From assembly GCF_000714815.1 (NCBI RefSeq), contig NZ_JMIH01000014.1:744001-808000 (forward strand): a stretch of 64,000 nt of DNA, given 5' to 3'. This document shows, piece by piece, positions 38,383 to 46,477 of this stretch. The position numbers and the translations under genes are program-made. Position 1 is the stretch's first letter, and every line of letters starts with the position of its first letter. The DNA is from Anditalea andensis (GTDB taxonomy: Bacteria > Bacteroidota > Bacteroidia > Cytophagales > Cyclobacteriaceae). The notes below the pieces were generated by a model. It saw nothing but the letters and a program-made list of their open reading frames with translations, did not search any database and was not told where the DNA came from.

Positions 38383-39327
38383 GTGAAAACACGGATCAAA
38401 GGATATATCAGCAGTTTTGACAAGCAGGCCCAGAAGCTTCGTTCCGTTCACTTTGGTAATCCAGACCAAAACTTATATGATGTAGGCAAGGTATTCATTA
38501 CCCAGCTCCAAAAGGATGAAATCGTGGAGAGGGCTTCAGCGGTAGCCTTCAACTTTACGGTAGCCATGTTTCCGCTCATGCTGTTTCTCTTGAACATCAT
38601 CCCTTATATCCAGTTTTTCTTTCCAGATGTATCCACTATAAACATACTTGGTTTTATCCAGGAGATCATACCCTCCACCATTTATCTGGAAGCAGAAAGC
38701 ACGATCATGGATATCGTCAGCCGCCCTAGACAGGGGCTGCTGTCTTTTGGTTTTTTTCTGGCCCTGTTTCTCTCTACCAACGGAGTAGTGTCCATGATGA
38801 ATGCATTCAATGCCTGCTATAGGACCAGAGAAAACAGGGGTTTTTTTACTACCCGAGCCATTGCTATATCAGTAGTATTGGTACTGGTGTTGGATCTCTG
38901 TGCGGCCGCCCTAGTAATGATATTTGGGAGCCAATTACTAGATCTTTTGATAGATCAGGGGATCGTTACCGATGCATTTGCCTATTATTTAGTTGCCTTT
39001 TTGAGGTTCTTGGTATTATTGTTCCTATTTATGATGGCCACCTCCTTTATTTTCCGCTTTGCTCCGGCGGTGCATGACCGGTGGCGGTTTTTCAGCACGG
39101 GGTCCATCACCTCATCACTGCTCATCACGGCCGGATTTTATTTGTTTTCTTTTTATCTGAACAACTTTGCTACCTATAACAGATTATATGGCTCTATAGG
39201 TACCATGATCGCGGTGATGCTGTGGCTATTAATTACCAGTATTATTATATTGATAGGCTTTGAAGTAAATGTGGCCTTGGACAAAGTAGCTGAAAAGAAG
39301 CCTGTCACCAAATTTATGGACCGCTAA
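38383..39327 (+). CDS. YihY/BrkB-family inner-membrane protein
   Basis: The 314-residue protein has about six hydrophobic segments and the family landmarks ERASAVAFNFTVAMFPLMLFLL, FGFFLALFLSTNGVVSMMNAFN and YGSIGTMIAVMLWLLITSIIILIGFEVN. The family was once called ribonuclease BN but that assignment is wrong; its function is unsettled. The start is a GTG at 38383. It ends 119 bases before the tRNA-Ser gene, whose promoter lies in between. Confidence 0.88.
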   Translation: MKTRIKGYISSFDKQAQKLRSVHFGNPDQNLYDVGKVFITQLQKDEIVERASAVAFNFTVAMFPLMLFLLNIIPYIQFFFPDVSTINILGFIQEIIPSTIYLEAESTIMDIVSRPRQGLLSFGFFLALFLSTNGVVSMMNAFNACYRTRENRGFFTTRAIAISVVLVLVLDLCAAALVMIFGSQLLDLLIDQGIVTDAFAYYLVAFLRFLVLLFLFMMATSFIFRFAPAVHDRWRFFSTGSITSSLLITAGFYLFSFYLNNFATYNRLYGSIGTMIAVMLWLLITSIIILIGFEVNVALDKVAEKKPVTKFMDR

Positions 39328-39372
39328 ATCAGAAAGTTATCAATATTCATTAATTTTTTACGGCAGGAATAA

Positions 39373-39402
39373 TTGTAAATTTAAAACAATCCCTTACCTT
39401 TG
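39373..39402 (+). promoter_or_regulatory. promoter of the tRNA-Ser gene
   Basis: TTG at 39373-39375 and TACCTTTG at 39395-39402 are separated by 19 bases, an exact fit to the Bacteroidota sigma factor consensus (TTG, 17-23 bases, TAnnTTTG). The predicted transcript would start near 39408, giving a leader of about 38 bases before the tRNA. Confidence 0.7.
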
Positions 39403-39445
39403 CCATCCGTAAGACAAACAAAGTCTTATAACGCGGAAAAGACCT

Positions 39446-39530
39446 AGAGGAGTGGCAGAGTGGTCGATCGCGGCGGTCTTGAAAACCGTTGTACCGTGAG
39501 GTACCGGGGGTTCGAATCCCTCCTCCTCTG
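39446..39530 (+). tRNA. tRNA-Ser (anticodon TGA)
   Basis: The 85-base sequence folds as a class II tRNA: acceptor AGAGGAG (39446-39452) pairs with CTCCTCT (39523-39529), discriminator G at 39530, anticodon loop CTTGAAA with anticodon TGA, a long variable arm (GTACCGTGAGGTAC region) and T-loop TTCGAAT with a 5-bp stem (one G-T pair). CCA is not encoded. It has its own promoter and a strong terminator 6 bases downstream. Confidence 0.95.
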
Positions 39531-39659
39531 CATTTAAAAGCCAAGCATTCTGCTTGGCTTTTTGCATTTCGAGTCGTCGGGGCTCCCCCACAGCCTGGCC
39601 CCTCGCTAAAAGGCTCCCCCGGAGCCTTTCTTAACGCTCGGTCCTCTCCTCCTCTGCAC
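39528..39659 (+). repeat. long direct repeat, copy A (tRNA trailer)
   Basis: The segment from the tRNA 3' end to 39659 is repeated, with a few changes, at 40273-40404 (offset 745 bases). It contains two hairpins (39536-39562 and 39611-39627) and ends with CTCCTCCTCTGCA at 39646-39658, an exact copy of the tRNA-Ser 3' end at 39520-39532. Confidence 0.85.
39536..39563 (+). terminator. tRNA-Ser terminator
   Basis: AAAAGCCAAGCA (39536-39547) pairs perfectly with TGCTTGGCTTTT (39551-39562) over a 3-base loop, followed by T. The downstream copy at 40281 keeps a 6-bp core of this stem with a changed, larger loop. Confidence 0.85.
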
Positions 39660-39663
39660 AACC

Positions 39664-39693
39664 AAAGCCTGGCGCATTGCGCCGGGCTTTTTG
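39664..39693 (+). terminator. second terminator-like hairpin before the tandem array
   Basis: AAAGCCTGGCGC (39664-39675) pairs with GCGCCGGGCTTT (39679-39690) with one T-G pair and a 3-base loop, followed by TT. It marks the border between repeat copy A and the tandem units. Confidence 0.6.
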
Positions 39694-39700
39694 CGTTTTC

Positions 39701-40270
39701 AGGGAATGGAGCATTTCCGCTCCAATGACCGGAAAATGCAAAAAGCCCAACCGAACGCAGTGAGGAGGCTTTGGTTGTGCATTCCCTCATTCCCAGGATC
39801 AGGGATGGGCGCAGCCAATCCCTCCTCCCGATAAAAAAATATTATTTCAGGGAATGGAGCGCATTTCCGCTCCGATGACCGTGAAACGCAAAAAGCCCTA
39901 CCGAACGCAGTGAGGAGGATTTGGGTGTGCATCCCCTCATTCCCAGGATCAGGGATGGGCGCAGCCAATCCCTCCTCCCGATAAAAAAATATTATTTCAG
40001 AGAATGGAGCTTTTCCGCTCCGATGACCGTGAAACGCAAAAAGCCCTACCGAACGCAGTGAGGAGGCTTTGTTTGTGCATTCCCTCATTCCCAGGATCAG
40101 GGATGGGCGCAGCCAATCCCTCCTCCCGATAAAAAAATATTATTTCAGGGAATGGAGCTTTTCCGCTCCGATGACCGTGAAACGCAAAAAGCCCAACCGA
40201 ACGAAGTGAGGAGGATTTGGGTGTGCATTCCCTCATTCCCAGGATCAGGGATGGGCGCAGCCAATCCCTT
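39701..40270 (+). repeat. tandem array of four 148-150 bp units with tRNA-Ser 3'-end remnants
   Basis: Unit starts (AGGGAATGGAGC or AGAGAATGGAGC) lie at 39701, 39849, 39999 and 40147, periods 148, 150 and 148; the fourth unit is truncated near 40270. Each unit has a GGAGC/GCTCC hairpin with a variable loop, a segment GAACGCAGTGAGGAGG (GAACGAAGTGAGGAGG in the last), and near its end AATCCCTCCTCC (39817, 39967, 40115), identical to tRNA-Ser bases 39515-39526; the last unit keeps AATCCC and then joins copy B. Minus-strand open frames through the array come from the repetition and are not genes. It recalls the tRNA-derived repeats distal to E. coli tyrT. Confidence 0.9.
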
Positions 40271-40272
40271 TT

Positions 40273-40404
40273 CTGCAATTAAAAGCCAAGCATACTACTT
40301 GGCTTTTTGCATTTCGAGTCGTCGGGGCTCCCTCACGGCCTGGCCCCTCTCTAAAAGGCTCCACTGGAGCCTTTCTTAACGCTCGGTCCTCTCCTCCTCT
40401 GCAC
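40273..40404 (+). repeat. long direct repeat, copy B
   Basis: Second copy of 39528-39659. It keeps the AGGCTCC/GGAGCCT hairpin (40356-40372) with a changed loop and ends with CTCCTCCTCTGCA (40391-40403), the third occurrence of the tRNA-Ser 3' end. It closes the repeat region. Confidence 0.85.
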
Positions 40405-40573
40405 TGTAGAATACCAATTAGCTGTAAACCAGATAATTATGGTTATTTTTTTTATATCAGGTGCGATTTCAGGGGCGATTTATTCAAAAATGGTCAAGTA
40501 CTTTTTTTTTGATTATATTCTTAATAGGAGTTGATACCCTAATGATTGCAGGATTTGATTTCAGATTAAGTCT

Positions 40574-40759
40574 CTAAAATAATTTTTCAAATAAAACTCT
40601 TAAAGACACAAAAGCCCCAAACATAAAAAAGAAAAAAGAGGCAAAACTTACGAAGGCAAACCCCCTCCTACTTAAAAAAGGTTTGGTGAGGTGACGGTTC
40701 TGTACTTCAGAAAGAATCCATCCCAAAATCAGAAGTATGACTACTATTAAAACTTGCAT
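40574..40759 (-). CDS. small two-helix membrane protein
   Basis: The 61-residue protein starts MQVLIVVILLILGWILSE (helix 1, about 2-17), has a short basic loop and a second helix (about 33-55). The clear two-helix pattern and a proper ATG make it a plausible real gene, but no family is recognised. It lies alone between the repeat array and an AT-rich tract. Confidence 0.45.
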   Translation of the reverse strand: MQVLIVVILLILGWILSEVQNRHLTKPFLSRRGFAFVSFASFFFFMFGAFVSLRVLFEKLF

Positions 40760-40866
40760 GGCAGTGAGATTAAATTTCTATTACTCTACTAAAATAACAA
40801 AAATAAAGCCATCCACAGTTAATTTCTAATAGATATTATCAGCTTACTCACTTCATTATCAATCTC

Positions 40867-40956
40867 ATATATATGTATATAGAGATACACGTATATTTCT
40901 ATATATGTGTAAAGACATATATATATACACATATATACAGATATATCTATATATAA
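40867..40956. repeat. alternating TA/TG low-complexity tract
   Basis: About 90 bases of almost unbroken alternating purine-pyrimidine sequence (TATATATG, ATATATACAC, ATATATCTATATAT). It can melt easily or form cruciforms and marks the left edge of the rearranged accessory region. Confidence 0.75.
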
Positions 40957-41010
40957 AAAGGAGTTCATTATCCGACCCTTCATTCCCTCTTAAGATATTT
41001 TCAAGGCATG

Positions 41011-41033
41011 AAAAAAAGCCCCGAAGGGCTTTT
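41011..41033 (-). terminator. terminator, copy 1 of the AAAAGCCC/GGGCTTTT hairpin
   Basis: GCCC-CGAA-GGGC with flanking A and T runs. The identical hairpin stands at 43401-43421 behind the intact paralogue, so it was duplicated together with the gene end. Confidence 0.75.
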
Positions 41034-41035
41034 AT

Positions 41036-41225
41036 CTATTTTTTAGGATCTTTTTTATTTTTACTTGATCCTTTAGGTGCAGGGACTTTTTTGCGATGTA
41101 GGCAGTATGGGTTTTGCCGTATTGGTCAGCTTCTTTGAGCGCCGCTACTTCGAAGACCATAAATTCGTGACCTTCATAATCCACCAGGTGGCTCTGCATG
41201 ATATGCTCTAAAGTGATCCTAATAC
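41036..41225 (-). pseudogene. 3' fragment of the small lysine-tailed protein gene
   Basis: This segment is nearly identical to the 3' two thirds of the intact gene at 43424-43687 (HLVDYEGHEFMVFEVAALKE is preserved) but lacks the 5' part and has lost one T in the run near 41092 (TTTTTTGCGATG against TTTTTTGCTGATG), which shifts the frame before the lysine-rich tail. Its upstream side at 41226 abuts unrelated sequence, the end of the outer-membrane protein gene. It is therefore a dead copy produced by duplication or recombination. Confidence 0.8.
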
Positions 41226-41228
41226 TTG

Positions 41229-41744
41229 TTATAATTTGAAACCCAATCTAAATGGTATTATCGTAGACTGCTGGGTCATCATGAAGCCTGATTTAATATA
41301 TATATGTATATCGCTTGATAAACGAAAATTTAAACCAGCTCCAATTTCTACTAATCCATCCCCTGTTCCATTCTCATATTGATTCCAAAGGTGACTATAG
41401 CCTGCTTTCATGTATATCAATGGTCCAATTCTTGTTTTAATGGGCAAGTATTCAAAGTCAGAAAAAACAGAAATTCCATTTATTCCTTCAAAATTCAAAT
41501 AGCCCAAACCCAGCCCAACCAAAAATTTATCCTTATAGTTAATCCCATTGATAATATTTAAATCAATTCCATTTTCTCCATTTAAATAATATCCCTGCCA
41601 ATTGGGTCCCGGATCTATATCAACATAATGATACCGACTATTTAAAAATCCGGTTTCAATTTTAAATGAATAGCTAGTTTGTGAAAACCCATTGGATACC
41701 ACAAATAAAAAAAACAAAATGAAAATAATTGAAATTTTATCCAT
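41229..41744 (-). CDS. small outer-membrane beta-barrel-like protein
   Basis: With the start at 41744 the 171-residue product has a signal peptide (MDKISIIFILFFLFVVSNGFSQ); an ATG four codons upstream is less likely. The mature part alternates aromatic and polar residues in short strands (FLVGLGLGYLNF, IYMKAGYSHLW, VEIGAGLNFRL) and ends IPFRLGFKL, typical of 8-stranded barrels of the OmpA-like beta-barrel superfamily. The stop sits 3 bases before the truncated paralogue fragment, so the gene ends at a recombination junction; its C-terminus still looks complete. Confidence 0.6.
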   Translation of the reverse strand: MDKISIIFILFFLFVVSNGFSQTSYSFKIETGFLNSRYHYVDIDPGPNWQGYYLNGENGIDLNIINGINYKDKFLVGLGLGYLNFEGINGISVFSDFEYLPIKTRIGPLIYMKAGYSHLWNQYENGTGDGLVEIGAGLNFRLSSDIHIYIKSGFMMTQQSTIIPFRLGFKL

Positions 41745-42003
41745 AACCCTATACAACTAGCTGAAGTTCATCTGTTTAAAACATTACTATAGATGCCATT
41801 TAAAATAATGCACGTGATTATTTATTAAATATACACAGTTATTTTCATCTTAAACTTATTTATAAAAGCATTGATATCTAATAAATGTAATGATCTCTAA
41901 CAAATATAAATAACAAGAATTGACTAATTTATAAAATAACGAAAAGTTTGGTATTGAGTCCAATCATTTCTCCTTAACCCATTAAAAAAAGCGGTCGTCC
42001 ACT

Positions 42004-42658
42004 TCACCCCATCAAATCTACAAAAATAAAATAACCTTGATCTGTGAAAATGATAAGATCCATAATTGGTATTTCTAAGTGTTTACCTGCTTCCTTTAAT
42101 TGGCAGGTTATATTTTTGTCTTGGATCGAAGGTTTAAGGTTACCTGAAGGGTGATTATGGATCAGGATTAAAGCGTTGGCCAGGTATTCAATGGCTTTCT
42201 GGAAGATCAACTTAGGCTCGACTACTGTACCCGCTGTACCTCCTGTGCTCATCTTATGAAGTTTTAGAACTTGATTGTTTCTATTGATAAGTATGATATA
42301 AAGATGCTCAACAGACTCATCATAAAGGTAAGGTTTCATATATCCATATACATCTGCAGAGGATGTGATACGAAATCTCTTTTTAGGCTGCTCAAACATC
42401 CTTCTCTTTCCGAGTTCAAAGGCAGTGACCAGAGCAGTAGCTTTTGATATACCAACCCCTTTAAATCTTAACCACTTTTCCTGATCCCATTTTGCCAGTT
42501 CACTCAACTTGTAATATACAGTCGCAAGGATTTCTATGGCTTTATTTACACAGATATTTCCATCCAATGGCTGCCAACAGGTGATAATCTGCCATTCCGG
42601 CTCTTCCTGTATTGTACAAAACTTCACAAGGTTCAGATAACAAATTTGATCTTTTCAT
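42004..42658 (-). pseudogene. radC: frameshifted radC-type gene
   Basis: The main frame (to 42627) encodes a helix-hairpin-helix (LRFKGVGISKATALVTAFELGKR) and a JAB/MPN metal domain with HNHPSG followed by D (HNHPSGNLKPSIQD), the RadC signature. Its first 25 residues (MKFCTIQEEPEW...) do not look like RadC. In another frame an ATG at 42658 opens MKRSNLLSEPCEV and GRAGMADYHLLAAIGWKYLCK, which does match the usual RadC N-terminus (sequence like LSDAELLAI) and then hits a TAA near 42540. The two halves join by one frameshift, so the gene is probably inactive, or the base call needs checking. RadC proteins often travel with mobile DNA. Confidence 0.7.
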
Positions 42659-42950
42659 GATAAGCTTACCGACTTTACATCTCCTGGTGCTGGAGGATAA
42701 AATTAATGATAAGCCTATCCCATGTGTTATTATTCACTAAGCCCAAGGAGGAACGGAATAAAAAACCTTCAGTCATTCCCCTCTTATTATGCCGTAGTTC
42801 CGTGGAATAATTCAGATAATTAGTTGGGAGGCATGTGAAAAATGACACATAACTTTGCTGTGTCATTGATTAGTGCTAGTATATTTCCTTAAAAAATTAG
42901 ATTAGTTTTATAATAATAAAGTATCTTCAAAATGTAATTTAAAGTCTGTA

Positions 42951-43256
42951 ATGAAATCATTCACACAAAAAGATAAAGAAGACGCTTTGAGGCAGCTCCA
43001 AGCAGAATGGGATTCATTTAGACCTCCTACGGAAATTGATGAGAGAATTTTTTATTATTTCTGTGAAGGCAAAGATACCAATGGAATTATCAAAGCAATT
43101 CAAGGAGATTTTGATTTAAAAGAATGCTACGCCACAAAATGCTGGTGGTATTCAACGCATAAATCAGATTTGAGAGAAACAGGTAAAAGGATCGGAATGA
43201 ATTTTAAATGTGGTCCTTGTACCGAGAGTTGTATCCCATATAAATTTAAAGAATAG
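42951..43256 (+). CDS. small cysteine-containing protein, unknown
   Basis: The 101-residue protein is acidic to neutral with a helical N-terminus (TQKDKEDALRQLQAEWDSF) and six cysteines, five of them in the C-terminal half (DLKECYATKCWW and KCGPCTESC), a pattern suggestive of a zinc site. No signal peptide. I do not recognise a family. It stands alone, opposite in direction to its neighbours, inside accessory DNA. Confidence 0.5.
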   Translation: MKSFTQKDKEDALRQLQAEWDSFRPPTEIDERIFYYFCEGKDTNGIIKAIQGDFDLKECYATKCWWYSTHKSDLRETGKRIGMNFKCGPCTESCIPYKFKE

Positions 43257-43400
43257 TTAACCAAAATGGGATAATATCTTTTTTGGAAAGATTATACCAG
43301 CCACCAAATTATTTTAAAAACCATCTGACAATTCCTTATCACTTGGGTTGATTTGCTTCATAAATTTGTTAGTCTTCACTTTAATAATGTATAAGCATAA

Positions 43401-43421
43401 AAAAAGCCCCGAAGGGCTTTT
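43401..43421 (-). terminator. terminator of the small lysine-tailed protein gene
   Basis: Same hairpin as at 41011-41033: GCCC-CGAA-GGGC within A and T runs, 3 bases after the stop. Confidence 0.8.
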
Positions 43422-43423
43422 AT

Positions 43424-43687
43424 CTACTTTTTAGGATCTTTTTTCTTTTTACCTGATCCTTTTGGTGCAGGGACTTTTTTGCTGATGTAGGCAGTATGGG
43501 TTTTGCCGTATTGGTCAGCTTCTTTGAGCGCCGCTACTTCGAAGACCATAAATTCGTGACCTTCATAATCCACCAGGTGGCTCTTGATTATTTCCTCTAG
43601 AGTTTCTCTGGAAATGGATACCCTGATGATATCGAGGTCTTTTACTTTGATTCCTTTTCCGATGTAATTTTTTTCAAACGTTGCCAT
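43424..43687 (-). CDS. small lysine-tailed protein, intact member of a local family
   Basis: The 87-residue protein starts MATFEKNYIGKGIKVKDLDI and ends in a basic tail PKGSGKKKKDPKK, which suggests nucleic-acid contact. The body (SHLVDYEGHEFMVFEVAALKE) looks like a small alpha/beta fold. No family name is known to me. Two broken copies lie at 41036-41225 (3' part) and 59030-59167 (5' part), so the gene has been duplicated across this accessory region. It has its own terminator. The following 309 bases up to the IS end (43688-43996) show no credible gene. Confidence 0.65.
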   Translation of the reverse strand: MATFEKNYIGKGIKVKDLDIIRVSISRETLEEIIKSHLVDYEGHEFMVFEVAALKEADQYGKTHTAYISKKVPAPKGSGKKKKDPKK

Positions 43688-44152
43688 TGTGTTTTTTTGT
43701 TTAAGGTTGAAATTTGATTATGCCCAAGAAACTGGTGAGTGCATGGACACAAAAGACAAGGGCCATAAAATAAAATTTGTGGAAGGCTTCCTCTGGAAAA
43801 CCCAAATTTTTTAGATGGGCGTAGCATACCCTTGGCATGTGAACAGCAGCCACCATCTTTGCATAGATCATAGTTTCATGAGCTAGAACAGAAATAGAAA
43901 ATGGCGCTAAAAATTTTCGGTAAGGGAATAAATATATGATATTAATAGAGATACCAATTAAAGATTATGATGGAAAATAAAACACCTTGTTGAAGGTTGT
44001 CTAAAACGGACGTCACTGGGCCAGTGTTTACGCTGATACCGGGCCAGCCATTCCGGGAATCAACGGGCCAAAAATCAGTCGCTGATTACGGAGGTCATTG
44101 GGCCACTTTCCATGAAAATTATTAGCCTTGTAGTTTACCAAAAACAAGCTAT

Positions 44153-45691
44153 ATGGCAGGACAAAGAATAGATATCATGGAATTAAGAAGTTTGATAACA
44201 TTCAAGCAAAAAGGCCTGAGTAACCGTAAGATTGCCGCCCTTATGGGCATCAACCGGAATACCGTAGACGAGTATATCAAGCGGTTCAGTGAACTGGGGT
44301 TGGGGTATGGGAAGCTCCTTACCCTTGACGGAAAGGACCTTGCGGAGCTTTTCACCCAAAACAGCCAGAAGGAAAAGGAGCGGTACGAACAGCTTTCCGG
44401 ACAGTTCCCTTACTTCCAGAAAGAGATGAAAAAGCCCGGCTGCACCCTTCAGGAACTCTGGAATGAATATATCGAAAAATGCCCCGGGGGCTATAAATAC
44501 AGCCAGTTTACCTGGCATTACAGGCAATGGAGCAAACGCCACCATGTCAGCGGCAAACTGACCCACCGGGCAGGTGAGAAGCTTTTTGTGGACTTTTGCG
44601 GCAAGAAACCCTTTTATGTAAACCGGGAGACCGGTGAGCAGATAGAAGTAGAGGTTTTTGTGGGTATTTTGCCCTGTAGCCAATACACATACATAAGGGC
44701 CGTGGCCAGCCAAAAACGTGAAGATTTTATCAGCTGCCTTGTCCATTGCCTCGGCTGGATAGGCGGTGTCCCATATGCGGTAATACCTGACAACCTGAAG
44801 TCGGCGGTAACCAAAAGCTCAAAATATGCCCCCATACTCAACAAGACCTTTGCCGATTTTGGGCAGCATTATGGCTGTGCACTGGATCCAACACGCCCTT
44901 ATTCAGCTCAGGATAAGGCGCTTGTAGAGCGGACGGTGACCATTGTCTATCAACGGATATACTATCCTTTAAGCAAACATACCTTTTTCAGTCCGGCCGA
45001 TCTCAACAATGCCATTGCCGACAGATTGGAAGAGTTCAACGATTACCTGTTCAGCCACGGAGAGAGCAGCAGAAGGAGTCAGTTCATCGATATTGAGAAA
45101 GAGTTCCTGCAACCGCTGCCAAGGGGCATTTACAGTATCAGGAACTACAAAAAGGCCACCGTCCAGAAAAGCTCCCACGTCTACTTTGGTGAGGACAAGA
45201 ACTATTATAGCTGTCCCCACCGCTATATCGGTATGTCCGTGGAACTGCAGTACAACGGGGACATAGTGGAGATCTTCCACCGGCAGGAAAGGATAGCTTT
45301 CCATAAAAGAAGCTTCAAAGCCGGCCACTACATCACCGTCGGCGACCACATGCCGAGCAGCCACCAATACTACAAAGAGTGGAGCCCCGAGTTTTTTCAA
45401 CGCAGGGCCGGTAAGATCGGCCCACACACAGGGGAATACATCGGCAGGCTGATCGGGCAGTATGACTACCCTGAAATCGGCTACAAGCAGGCCCAGGGTA
45501 TCCTTGCCTTTTTGAAAAGCTATGAACCGGAACGCATTGAAAGCGCCTGTAAAAGGGCCCTGCGGTTCGAAAAAGCCTCATACCATACCCTTGAACGGGT
45601 ACTGCAGAACAAAATGGATATGGAGGAGATCCCCTTTCCCGAAGACCACCTGACCCCTGATCACAAAAACATCAGGGGGATTTACAGCTAA
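44153..45691 (+). CDS. istA: IS21-family transposase IstA
   Basis: The 512-residue protein has an N-terminal helix-turn-helix (about 20-50; GLSNRKIAALMGINRNTVDEY as landmark) and an integrase-type DDE core with D147 (LFVDFCGK), D213 (VIPDNLKS) and E259 (KALVERTV). It catalyses strand transfer with the help of IstB. The length is normal and no frameshift is seen, so the element may be active. Confidence 0.93.
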   Translation: MAGQRIDIMELRSLITFKQKGLSNRKIAALMGINRNTVDEYIKRFSELGLGYGKLLTLDGKDLAELFTQNSQKEKERYEQLSGQFPYFQKEMKKPGCTLQELWNEYIEKCPGGYKYSQFTWHYRQWSKRHHVSGKLTHRAGEKLFVDFCGKKPFYVNRETGEQIEVEVFVGILPCSQYTYIRAVASQKREDFISCLVHCLGWIGGVPYAVIPDNLKSAVTKSSKYAPILNKTFADFGQHYGCALDPTRPYSAQDKALVERTVTIVYQRIYYPLSKHTFFSPADLNNAIADRLEEFNDYLFSHGESSRRSQFIDIEKEFLQPLPRGIYSIRNYKKATVQKSSHVYFGEDKNYYSCPHRYIGMSVELQYNGDIVEIFHRQERIAFHKRSFKAGHYITVGDHMPSSHQYYKEWSPEFFQRRAGKIGPHTGEYIGRLIGQYDYPEIGYKQAQGILAFLKSYEPERIESACKRALRFEKASYHTLERVLQNKMDMEEIPFPEDHLTPDHKNIRGIYS

Positions 45692-45739
45692 GCGCCTTTC
45701 ACCCACATATATTAAATTAAAAACCAATCCATATACACT

Positions 45740-46477
45740 ATGAACGAATACAACACAATCGAAAAAATGAAACAGATGCGCATGGGGGCCATGGCCGAAC
45801 TTTACCACAAACGGCTCACCGAAAACCTTTACAAAGAGTTTTCTGCCGATGAGCTGTTGACCTTTTTGGTCGACAGCGAATGGGAACAAAGGCAGAACAG
45901 GACAATTGACAACCTTATCCGCCAGGCCGGTTTCAAGCAGGCCTCCGCCGCCACTGATATCGACTACCATGCCACACGTAATCTGGACAGGTCGGTGTTT
46001 GAAAGGCTTTTGGGGCTTGGCTTCATCCGCAACCGGGAGAATATCATTGTTACAGGGGCCACCGGGTGCGGTAAAAGCCATCTTTGCCAGAGTCTCGGGG
46101 TAAAGGCATGCCAGTTCGGTTACAAAACGCTCTATTACAATACCTCGAGGTTTTTTGACACGGTCAGGCTTGCAAAGCTGGAGGGCACCTATCACAAGCT
46201 GCTAAAAAAGCTGGAAAAAACCCCGGTATTGATCCTGGATGACTTTGGCCTGGCACCCATGGACATCCAGGCCAGGCATGCCCTGATGGACGTAATGGAG
46301 GACAGGTACGGGAAAAGCTCTACCATCATAGCCTCCCAGATCCCGGTGGCCCAATGGCATGCGACAATAGGGGATAATAGCATCGCAGATGCAGTACTCG
46401 ATAGGGTCGTATACTCCTCACACAGGATAACTTTGGAGGGCGAATCCATGCGTAAGAAAAAAAAGTTGGACATTTAA
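45740..46477 (+). CDS. istB: IS21-family helper ATPase IstB
   Basis: The 245-residue AAA+ protein has Walker A GATGCGKS (106-113) and Walker B LILDDFG (about 166-172), and the family tail RITLEGESMRKKKK. IstB selects the target and stimulates IstA. It starts 48 bases after istA and appears intact. Confidence 0.94.
   Translation: MNEYNTIEKMKQMRMGAMAELYHKRLTENLYKEFSADELLTFLVDSEWEQRQNRTIDNLIRQAGFKQASAATDIDYHATRNLDRSVFERLLGLGFIRNRENIIVTGATGCGKSHLCQSLGVKACQFGYKTLYYNTSRFFDTVRLAKLEGTYHKLLKKLEKTPVLILDDFGLAPMDIQARHALMDVMEDRYGKSSTIIASQIPVAQWHATIGDNSIADAVLDRVVYSSHRITLEGESMRKKKKLDI

Noticed and set aside
39701-40270. CRISPR array
   Set aside because: Units of about 149 bp are identical throughout with no short repeats or unique spacers, and no cas genes are present.
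39350-40379. Overlapping open frames of 65-146 codons on both strands in the tRNA repeat region
   Set aside because: They arise because the repeat has no stops in some frames; they cross the tRNA, have no start signals, and the repeat period is not constantly a multiple of three.
39446-40404. Integrated genomic island at tRNA-Ser
   Set aside because: Direct repeats of the tRNA 3' end are present, but the interval holds only repeats and no integrase or cargo genes.
42675-42866. 63-codon frame upstream of radC
   Set aside because: No recognisable motif, no ribosome-binding signal and no neighbouring partner; could not be told from chance.
43642-43827. 61-codon frame overlapping the small lysine-tailed gene
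   Set aside because: It overlaps the better supported gene in another frame and has no coding character.
44183-45581. Antisense frames within istA
   Set aside because: Shadows of the istA reading frame.
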